DNA of 11,374 nucleotides from Terana coerulea (taxonomy: Eukaryota > Basidiomycota > Agaricomycetes > Polyporales > Phanerochaetaceae): assembly GCA_024811115.1 (NCBI GenBank), contig JAKOGH010000488.1:1-11374 (forward strand), given 5' to 3'. The notes beneath the pieces were generated by a model, which saw only the letters and a list, made by a program, of their open reading frames with translations, was not told the DNA's origin and ran no database searches. Made by a program: the position numbers and the translations under genes. Within the stretch, counting starts at the first letter, position 1; each line of letters starts with the position of its first letter. Of this stretch, positions 1 to 7,702 are shown one piece after another.

Positions 1-914
1 TCGATGTATGCGCTGGCTCACCCTACTCTAACACTCTAGGCATATCCTGTATACTTGCAACTGTTCTACTCGAAACAAGTTGCGCAGCAAAGGAATCTGA
101 AGTCTGAAATTCTTGTGAATAAGAAGGAGCTTCTGCAAACAAGTGCGCAGGATCAGTTCGCCAAGTGGGCGAAGCTGAGGAGGACGGTGGACAAGGGGCT
201 GGCGGATTTGGAGAAGCTCAGTGAGTTTATTCTTGTACCATCAGTTACTGAAAAGGTCAGGTCAGAGTAGGCGATTATGGCGATTCTCAAGTCGCTTCTC
301 GAGTCGAATATGGGCTTCATTGTTTGACGATAATCGCCTAGAAGCGGCTCCAGCGCAACTTCTGAGCCGACTCTAATGTCGATTCTGCTCGTAGAAATAT
401 TTCCTTAGAATCGTCAACTCTGATCTCCCCTAATATCGTCTCCCTGCAGACTTTATACCCACTCCCTCTCCACTTCGATTTGTCAATGGGAAGCTGACCA
501 CGCATATGCAGACAGCGAGCTCTCATCCAGCAAGACTTCATTCTCTCTGAAGTTCAAAAGCTTTCTATGGATTGCCACAGGTGGCCTCCAGTTCTTTGTG
601 GGCTGGTGGTACCGCAAAGCTGCTGTCTTCTATCTGCCACCAGGGTGGTTCGGCCCTCTGACGTGGATACTGGCATTTCCCTTTGCGCCCGCCGGCTCCG
701 TAAGCTGCGGTGTCTGGCAGATGGCGTGCAGAAGAGTGATTAAAGTGGGAGAGCGTGTAGTGAGGGATCTGATGTCAGGTGCGAATACCCTCGTTATCTC
801 GAGACACGATATTAATGGGCAGCTGTGTTCGTAGGATCCGCGGAACCTATAGCCGTTCCAGAGGCGGCGCAAGAAAACGAGAAGTCTGCTGCTGCGAGGA
901 AGAAGACTTCATAG
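1..914 (+). CDS. GET1: GET1-like ER receptor subunit for tail-anchored proteins, 5'-partial
   Basis: Get1 (WRB in animals) pairs with Get2 in the ER membrane, docks the Get3 ATPase and helps insert tail-anchored proteins. Readable exons are 40-220, 512-778 and 835-914 (stop TAG 912-914), joined by introns 221-511 and 779-834; an upstream intron ends at 39 (TAG, branch CTCTAAC at 26-32). They give 175 residues. The first 60 or so form the charged cytosolic coiled coil, with the family block [16 protein letters not shown] membrane segment follows near visible residues 77-94 ([16 protein letters not shown]), then [13 protein letters not shown] and [18 protein letters not shown], both hallmarks of fungal Get1, and a polar tail rich in Ala, Glu and Lys. 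The N-terminal first membrane helix is missing to the left. The exon joins restore family sequence (KLNSEL; SGSAEP). The family call is firm from recognised motifs; the exact end of the last exon is inferred from splice sites. Confidence 0.9.
221..511 (+). other. Long structured intron of GET1
   Basis: The donor gtgagt (221) and acceptor atgcag (ending at 511) are good, and splicing joins codon A|AC in frame. At 291 nt it is four to six times longer than every other intron in this window (48-67 nt). It contains a perfect 11-bp inverted repeat (268-278 against 330-340) and two smaller ones (345-350/364-369; 380-386/407-413). I see no coding capacity, intact TIR-TSD boundary or known RNA motif. 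An old MITE-like insertion is possible but unproven. Confidence 0.75.
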
Positions 915-1658
915 CCCATGAGAAGCTGTACCACTTGTACATGACGTTGTATTTACAGATATGCACTGTTGGGTTATCCGTGCCGACACTCGCAGCGTGA
1001 GATGCCACCGGCGTATCATGACATCGAAGACCCATGGTCAGCTAGGCGTGCCTCTCTTGGACGGGATGATCGCTCGCAAGCATGGCTGCGTACATGAGAG
1101 CGAACATGATGCAACATCACTTTCAGGATGATTATCTCACTTGCACCCATAGTCTTCACAGCTCCAGTTCTTCTACCCAGAACGAGAAGTCGAAGATTCG
1201 GCAGGCACGCAGCGGAAGGTGCCGACCGAGGAACACGGGAGCCGAAACTATGTACGTCTCTATGTTGCTAGTCCCACAGCTCTTGCAAATCATTCTGCAG
1301 ACAGGACTTGTGACCCTGCACGAAACGGACGCCACGCCGTGCTTGTTCCGCGGAGAGGAAGGTCCAGCCTCCGGCTCGACTTGATTACGCTCCGAAATTA
1401 TCGAATTTGTCGCCCGTTTTGCAAGGAGCTCCGCAGAGCGTCCTTCCGCGCGCGTTCGTATCCCGGGGTCGACGAAACATACGAGCTCGCGGAGGTCCGT
1501 TCGACGAACCGTTCCGTCGGTGGTGTGTCCGCTTCGGGCAAGCGTCCGTCTGGCCCGTCCCGGCGTCTAACCGGCATGTGAATACGGACTAGCGTGCCAT
1601 GACGTTCCGACTGGGGACTTGGGATGGCGTCGACGGGCTGCCGAGGTCGGTGCCCAGG
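915..1658. other. Intergenic: GET1 3' flank and malate synthase upstream region
   Basis: These 744 bases hold no reading frame with recognisable protein sequence or consistent splice sites. They should contain the GET1 3' UTR and the malate synthase promoter. Short matches to the fungal carbon-catabolite repressor consensus SYGGRG lie at 1350-1355, 1429-1434 (reverse), 1463-1468 and 1611-1616. Such matches are common by chance in GC-rich DNA, so they are only suggestive. Confidence 0.5.
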
Positions 1659-1665
1659 TATAAAT
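1659..1665 (+). promoter_or_regulatory. TATA box of malate synthase
   Basis: TATAAAT lies 85-91 bases before the ATG at 1750. A pyrimidine-rich tract (1685-1715) between the two is a likely start-site and 5' UTR region. This spacing suits a fungal core promoter with a leader of about 50-60 nt. Confidence 0.6.
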
Positions 1666-1749
1666 ACGCAGCGAGGAGATGGCTCCGTCTCTTATCAACC
1701 CCTGCTCTTCCCACCTTCGCAAAATAAACAACACAACACTTGAACAGTC

Positions 1750-3570
1750 ATGCCAGTCGCAGGGGTCCAAATACTCACGAAACAGGCCGAGCAGGCCCAG
1801 AGCCAGATCCTCACGAACGACGCCCTCAAGTTCCTCGCGGCACTCCACAGGACGTTTGAGGCCACTCGCCAGAGCCTCCTCCGCGCGCGCTCTGTCGCGC
1901 AGCAACGCCTCGACGCCGGCGTGCCCCTCGACTTCGCACCCGAGACGGCCAAGATTCGCGAGGACCCGGCATGGCTGTGTGCACCACCCGCGCCAGGGCT
2001 CGAGGATAGGAGGGTCGAAATCACGGGTCCGCCAGAGAGGAAGATGGTCATCAATGCGCTGAACAGTGGCGCAAAGACATTTATGGCTGACTTCGAGGGT
2101 GCGTTCGCTTGTGATTGTTTCGTTGATATCGTTTGAACAACAACTTCAGACTCTAACTCGCCAACGTTTGCAAACCTTATCAATGGCCAAGTGAATCTTC
2201 GCGACGCTATTAGGCACCAGATTGATTTCGAGGTCGGCGGCAAGTCGTACAAGCTTGTAGAGGATCCGGCTGTCCTGATCGTCAGGTACGTCTTTCACAT
2301 GAATTCATTGTCCTCTCTGCTGACATTTGAACTAGACCCCGTGGATGGCATCTCGACGAGCCACGCGTCACCATCGACAACCAGCCCATCTCGGCCTCCA
2401 TCTTCGACTTCGCGCTCTACTTCTTCCACAACGCCAAGGAGCTCGTCGCGCGGCCGCGGGCCGTACTTCTACCTACCCAAGATGGAGCACTACACGGAGG
2501 CGCGGCTCTGGAACGACATCTTCAACTTCGCGCAGTCGTACGTCGGCCTGCCGCACGGCACGGTCCGCGCGACGGTGCTCATCGAGACGCTGCCCGCCGC
2601 GTTCGTCATGGAGGAGATCCTGTTCGAGCTACGCGAACACTCGAGCGGGCTCAACTGCGGCCGCTGGGACTACATCTTCAGCTTCATCAAGCGCAGGCGC
2701 GCGGACCGCACCGCGGTGCTGCCTGATCGCTCGGACGTGACGATGGAGGTGCCGTTCATGGACGCGTATGTGCGTCTGCTTATCCAGACATGCCACAAGT
2801 AAGCATTATTCTGCTGAATTCTGAGAATATGGCTGACATCATCTCTAGGCGCAAAGTCGCCGCTATGGGCGGCATGTCCGCTCAGATTCCCATCAAGGAG
2901 GACCCGAAGGCGAATGAGGTCGCCATGGCCAAGGTTCGAGCAGACAAGTTGCGCGAGGTCAAGAACGGACACGACGGCACCTGGATTGCACACCCGCTCA
3001 TCAACAAGATTGCGATGGAGATCTTCAACGAGCACATGGTCGGGCCCCAACCAGGTGTGTTTCGTTCACAGCGCAGGAGGAGATGATGCTGACAGCCCTT
3101 GCAGTACCACATACGTCGGGAAGACGTCCACGTCACTGCCGCCGACCTGCTCAGCACCTCCGTGCCCGGCAAGATCACCGAGGGCCGGCATCCGCGCGAG
3201 CGTCGCGACCTCGCTCGCGTACAGCGCGGCATGGGTCGGCGGGAACGGCTGCATCCCGCTCAACTACCTCATGGAGGACGCGGCGACGGCGGAGATCACG
3301 CGCGTGCAGCTCTGGCAGTACGCCAAGTACGGCTCGCGGCTCGACACGGGCGAGCATGTCACACCAGAATACATTGATCGTGTTGTGGATGCGGTGGTCC
3401 CGACGCTGACGAGCGCGAGCCTCACGCCGAAGAACCTCGACATCGTCGCGCGCTACCTCAAGAAGCAAGTTCGCCAGGAGTGGCCGAGCGAGTTCCTCAC
3501 GAGCGACCTGATGGGCTACTTGGCGGTCGCGGACGGGTGTCCGCCGCAGTTCCAGCGGAGCGCACTCTAG
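1750..3570 (+). CDS. Malate synthase, five exons, frame broken at three G/C runs
   Basis: Malate synthase condenses glyoxylate with acetyl-CoA to malate in the glyoxylate cycle, usually in peroxisomes, and is needed for growth on acetate, ethanol or fatty acids. Exons are 1750-2098, 2150-2285, 2336-2798, 2849-3054 and 3105-3570, with introns of 50-51 nt; total 1620 nt, or 539 residues once the frame is followed, normal for the short (MSA) class. Visible landmarks: MADFEDSNSP near residue 112, RPRGWHLDE near 162 (Arg164 at the expected catalytic Arg position), the PROSITE-type signature [16 protein letters not shown] at about 262-277, and [10 protein letters not shown] with the expected catalytic Asp at about 443. 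The C terminus is Ser-Ala-Leu, close to but not a standard PTS1 signal. The frame breaks near 2448-2457 (2 nt missing), 3045-3048 (one extra C) and 3183-3189 (one extra C). Conservation on both sides of each break suggests base-call errors or a very young pseudogene. The start has a purine at -3. Confidence 0.93.
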
Positions 3571-3828
3571 GGTCGTGTCTTTGAAGGGGTAGCTGGAATT
3601 TGGGACTTTTGTGGTCTTGCATCTACATTGAGTTATCTCGTCCATCACTTGTATTTGTACGGTCGGCTTCTCATGTACTTCCTAGTTTACATCCATCATA
3701 TTTCCTCTTGACCTTACCTCCGTAGACGTTCGTCGCCAAACGTCACAACTGGCATAATCATTCAGAAGTTGAGCATCAACACAAGAATGTAGTACACGTT
3801 TGTCAAGAAGCAGTCTGGCGGAACACAT
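3571..3828. other. Convergent intergenic region
   Basis: These 258 bases separate the stop codons of two convergent genes, malate synthase (plus) and the BTB-like gene (minus), so they hold both 3' UTRs. There is no further coding signal and no clear polyadenylation hexamer. A small hairpin (GACGTT 3725-3730 with AACGTC 3739-3744) is the only structure I noticed. Confidence 0.6.
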
Positions 3829-5909
3829 CTACGCTGGCAAATCATCAGGCGTGCGACGAGTGTTAGGCTTATTGAACAGCGAATCGAGCACCACCGAAGA
3901 CTGAGGATACTTTCCATTGGCGATGTCTCGGAACTTCGCTGACAGGGCCGCCTGCACCACTGGTTCGTGCGAGTGTCTGTGAAACACGGCCGACTCCATA
4001 CTCAACGCCGCAGGATATCTGGAGCGTGTTCGCGTGAGGTCGTAATCTTATCAGGCTCGGAAGGCATCATAATAGTAAGACACACCTCCAAGTGAAGTCG
4101 GAGAACAGTTCTTTGACGATGTTCTCTTTAGACAACCCGCCTTCCAGAGCAGCCAGAGATTGTTCCTCCAGCTTGTCGAGGCCGAGCTGCAGTGTGATCA
4201 AGTAAGCTCGGGTATTTTTCGCGAGTTCTCAGGCTGGCGAACCTTTCTAGCAAGCCTATACATTGACTTTGGCGAGCATGAGGGCCCCTGCTGAGCCAAT
4301 GACCGTCGACGGTCCCGGCCCGGGGCCTGCGACCGTAAAGCGAACTTGAGGAAATCGTTATACAGATACAACAGCAGCGCTTTCCACCTGGATCAAGGAT
4401 GAGCAACGGAACATTACTCAGTCTAAAACACTTACGTGTTGTAGGCACCGTGTGGAATAAATAGTTTAGGTGTGCATTCGTTACCGCGGACTGGCATGTC
4501 GAACTACAATATCCACGCGTTAGAATAGTTCAATAAGGACTTTCTAACGAGGACGAACCATGGAAGAGACAGGATTCACCGGTGGGTCATCCCTAGTGGG
4601 TTCAGTCGTCGGAAATGCCGCTGCTTCTACTGCATAGAAGATTTCAGGGGTCTTCGACAGCTCCGGTGTGGCAAGCTGCCGCGGGGTTTCCAATTCTATG
4701 TCGCTCTCCGAGTCAGATAAGCATTCGTCCAACCACGAGTCATCAAAGTCAGAAGTGCGCGCGGGCGCTGCGGTGGATCCGTCTGCGAAAAATCCTAAAT
4801 ACGATGCTCAGGGTCTGTGATGTGTCCGGCCAACGTGAGCCATACCGTCGTCAGTACTCGAGATGCTATCTTCGGCAGATGGTGGCGAAGCCAAGGGCTT
4901 GGATGAGGGCACGCCGCGTGTCGTCGCGGTGGCTGGCGGGCAGGAAGAGCGCTGGCGAGCAGGGGATGGCGGAGGAGATGTTGGCAAAGTCTCCAGCTCG
5001 TCAAGCTCCTCACTGTCCTCTAGGTCGCTGTCCTCGTCATAATCATACTCGGTCCTGGTAGACGTCCGGCCAGGTAAGAGCACATCGCCGACGATGACGC
5101 TTTCGTCATATAACTCTGAGGCACTGAATTAATGAAACCGTTCCACGTGACAGGACTAGCCCGAAGACGATGTACATACTTCTCTCAAATACGCGAGATG
5201 CAGCGCTGAGGAAGTCGCGTCGAGCGTGCAAAGCCTTGGGTATATGCGCGATCCCATCTCTGCCGCGCGCCGAATACAAGTATACAAGAATATTGCCGGA
5301 TGTGTCGCCTGTGATTAAGTCCAAGAAAGCGCGCTGGAAGAGCCGCGGACGGACGGACTCAAAGGAGGCCCGGGGAGTCGCAGTGGGTGCAGGCACTCTG
5401 TCGCACATCGCCGCCGCGGTGGTTGGTTGAGGAGGCTCGAGCTCATCGGGGGAGCAGGCGGGTGGCAAGGGGAGCCCGGAAAAGCGGTCGTAGGAGGGTA
5501 TGCCACAACGAGCATGCAGATTGGATCGGCGACGTGTTAACTGGCATCGGCATGCTGATGGGCGGGCGGGAGGCGCTGTCAATTGCGCTATCTTCGGCGC
5601 CCACCACGGCCTCAGCATCAGGACTAGATCTAGAAGAGAAATCATCTAGACAAAATAGTCAAGCGCGTGAACTCCTGACTCACGTCCTGCTCGCGGCTAG
5701 TAATGCCCTTCTCCTCTTCATCGCCAGCTTCTTCCTGGTCGCATTGGACATCGGCGGCGAATCCCGCGGTACCAGTTGCTCAGCCCCCAGTGATTCAGAC
5801 GCCTAGACAGACGTTGTTCATATTGCGTTCAGAACTCGATATATGAAAGTGGGGATCTGCGACAAACCTGTGCCAATGGGGAGCTGAAGGATGGTGGCTC
5901 GGACGCCAT
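3829..5909 (-). CDS. BTB/POZ-like domain protein of Agaricomycete type, nine exons
   Basis: Exons on the minus strand: 5909-5868, 5802-5684, 5629-5180, 5115-4846, 4794-4559, 4503-4436, 4387-4243, 4186-4086 and 4018-3829, with introns of 48-67 nt that keep phase; stop TAG 3831-3829. Following the frame gives about 539 residues. A first BTB-like part (about 155-205) has FLDLITGD, ILVYLYSARGRDG and ALHARRDFLSAASRVFER. An acidic linker follows (EYDYDEDSDLEDSEELDELE, then SDSESDIELE). The fold resumes near 385-415 with LFIPHGAYNTWKALLLYLYND, then SPKSMYRLARK and a helical tail with LSKENIVKELFSDFTWRYP. This split arrangement matches a family of uncharacterised Agaricomycete BTB proteins known to me from memory. 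BTB domains mediate protein-protein contacts, some as cullin-3 adaptors; the partner here is unknown. Exons 1-3 before residue 145 are the least certain. One extra base, probably in the five G at 5448-5452, breaks the frame in exon 3. Confidence 0.8.
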
Positions 5910-6031
5910 TGGAGACGAATAGCAGAGGCAGAAGGTTCAAAGGCGAGACGGTAAGCAGGTCCTAGGAGGCTCAAGCTCAAGGAGGATAGGTAGAGGTACG
6001 TGAAAAAGGTGAAAAGCAACAAAACGTACTG

Positions 6032-6038
6032 CTATATA
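6032..6038 (-). promoter_or_regulatory. Candidate TATA box of the BTB-like gene
   Basis: On the minus strand TATATAG lies about 125 bases upstream of the proposed ATG (5909-5907). No in-frame ATG occurs between a stop just upstream and that ATG, which supports this start. No other TATA-like sequence lies closer on this strand. Confidence 0.4.
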
Positions 6039-6103
6039 ACATTCTCAGGTGTCAGCGCCAATCGTTCAGAAGCAGTACTTGACACGTCCGAGTCGAGGTC
6101 CAT

Positions 6104-7180
6104 GAAAGATCATCTCGAGATCACGATGCCGACGCTGTGGGCATGCATGAGCTCTATCATGATGAAAAACGTTCGCTCATGGCCTTATTGCTCACCAGGC
6201 TTTCCGGATTTACCAGGAAGGTACTCGAATTTACTGCTATTGTTTATCCATTCTCACCGGTTTTCTCATACAGCGAGACCGCTGGCAGGTTCCATATTTG
6301 AACGGCGTATCTCGCCGCAGTTTTGCGCAATCAGAAAGTAGTGAGCCTAGTGTGGTTTGCATTGTCAGTGAGGAACAAGGGTAACGGTGAGAGTAGATAC
6401 CGTTATATGCACTCTCTAGTGTGAGTATTTTGTATGCCATAGAGGATGTTGAGACAGCTGAGCTGAGCCATGAGCCTCATCACGCACGGAAGAAATGAGC
6501 GATATAATCATACACTTACGCGTCTTCCTTGAACTTGTACGTCAGATCACCTGCCGAGGCTCCACGGTGAGCTCACTTATCGCCATATGTGAGCGCATCG
6601 AGTCTCACGGCTATAGATATGGACGAGCTGGAAAACAATGGCTGAAGACCGAAATGATCTGAAGTGGGTTCAAGCAGGCTGAAAAGCTATTAGTGACGCA
6701 CTACCCACAGATCGTGGTTCAACGTTCAACACTTACTGGTTTCAAGCTCTCGGCACTATCGTGAGAAAATGCCAAGATCGTAGTATAAAAAGGCTGCAGC
6801 AATTCCACGCTTAGTGAGTGACAGTAATAGGCATTTCCCACAGTGTCGCTCAATCTCAGAGACTGGAGAACAAGAGGGGCAATAATGCATGACTGAATTT
6901 AAGGAAAGATGTCAATAGCATACAATCGAAGAGTGCGGTACGGCACAATTCATTGCCACTACGACTTCGCAGGACGCTTGTTGAACAGGGAGTCCAGTAT
7001 GACAGAGGACCAAGGGGGCGCACAGAAAAATTCATAACCCGATGTACATTTTCGCGTATATGGGCTTGGAGAGGCCCCCCTCCCCGTACCTGCCTAATAT
7101 GGTAATATAACGTGGCTAGTCCACTTCTCCGACATTGTACCGAGCAGACAGACACCAACGGTGCTCAACGGCGCCGCTTC
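6104..7180. other. Gene-poor region between the BTB gene and the retrotransposon
   Basis: About 1.1 kb with lower GC than the neighbouring genes. Frames of 60-110 codons occur on both strands, but none shows recognisable protein sequence or a consistent splice series. Isolated signals are a TATA-like TATAAAAAG on the plus strand (near 6784-6792), a perfect palindrome GTGAGCTCAC (6567-6576) and an exon-like minus-strand stretch (about 6520-6563) ending in a good donor. It may be promoter DNA, old transposon debris or a diverged gene; I cannot decide. Confidence 0.5.
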
Positions 7181-7472
7181 TGTTGAGTCAGATAGACGCC
7201 GTAAGCGCTCTGCTCACATCTTCTCTATTGTTCTACCAGGTTCCACCATGACAATCCCTATTGTCTATTGTCCTGGTATCTATTTGTGTCTGTTTGTAGT
7301 ACAGCCACCCTGTATTGTATATAAGGCAGCCCTCTGTGCCATACATAATGAGACTCTTACAACTCTCAACCTACTTACGTGTATCCAAACCAGCCTACCA
7401 GGTGAGCAACCATCCTAGCTTCCTCTAGGCCTCAGTAGGAGTGTACGCCGCTGTATGCGCTGCACTTCTACA
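7181..7472 (+). repeat. 5' LTR of the copia element
   Basis: The right edge is well fixed: it ends in TACA directly before the primer-binding site at 7473. The left edge is set at TGTTGAG (7181) because TGT...ACA is the usual terminal pair and a 292-bp length suits fungal copia LTRs; this edge is an inference. A TATATAAG box (7318-7325) inside would start transcription near 7350, dividing U3 from R/U5. The sequence immediately before 7181 is GCTTC, the candidate target-site half. Confidence 0.65.
7318..7325 (+). promoter_or_regulatory. TATA box in the LTR
   Basis: TATATAAG lies about 155 bases before the end of the LTR, in a CT- and AT-rich setting followed by ACTCTTACAACTCTCAACC, a likely start region. 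This is the expected promoter of the element's RNA. Confidence 0.6.
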
Positions 7473-7484
7473 GGTTATGAGCCC
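7473..7484 (+). other. Primer-binding site for initiator methionine tRNA (anticodon region)
   Basis: GGTTATGAGCCC is the exact complement of GGGCTCATAACC, the anticodon stem-loop stretch of eukaryotic initiator tRNA-Met around its CAT anticodon. Copia-type elements such as Drosophila copia prime from an internal half-molecule of this tRNA rather than its 3' end. Its position directly after the LTR's final CA supports the call. Confidence 0.8.
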
Positions 7485-7702
7485 CGATGATGCAGTTGCT
7501 TGCACCGTCACTGGCAGCAGCAACCAGCTCATTTGGTAAACTTGCCTATACCTGTTTGCTGCCATTGCGCGCGGCTTGCGCTTCCAGCGACCGTCTGCGC
7601 CAGGCAAGCTGAACAGGCTCGAGGGAGCCCTTCAGGGCCCCTCCTTGGCTAAAGCCATGTCAGTACGTTGTACTGACTGTTCTGTCCTTACAGAACTCTA
7701 CA
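7485..7702 (+). other. Untranslated leader of the copia element, with possible intron and hairpin
   Basis: This stretch separates the primer-binding site from the gag ATG (7703). It holds a possible intron (donor GTAAAC at 7536, branch CTGAC 7673-7677, acceptor TTACAG ending at 7693) and a perfect 8-bp hairpin (7659-7666 with 7670-7677, 3-nt loop). GC-rich complementary stretches (7621-7642) could extend the structure. Whether any of this acts in splicing or RNA packaging is not shown. Confidence 0.45.

Noticed and set aside
598..834. Reading GET1 straight on to a stop at 834 without the last intron
   Set aside because: Splicing 779-834 (good acceptor, TTAAT branch) gives a polar tail, [17 protein letters not shown], far more protein-like than the intron translation.
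1082..1581. Overlapping plus-strand frames of 100-120 codons before malate synthase
   Set aside because: No conserved motif and no plausible splice pattern; they end inside the promoter of malate synthase.
1695..2252. A 185-codon minus-strand frame over the start of malate synthase
   Set aside because: It lies opposite strongly conserved malate synthase exons, crosses their intron and has no recognisable sequence; open only because of high GC.
3175..3648. A 157-codon minus-strand frame over malate synthase exon 5
   Set aside because: Arg-rich antisense translation of a GC-rich exon, with no family signature.
6000..6341. A 113-codon plus-strand frame upstream of the BTB gene
   Set aside because: No recognisable domain, no promoter signal and composition typical of non-coding DNA; it overlaps the BTB promoter.
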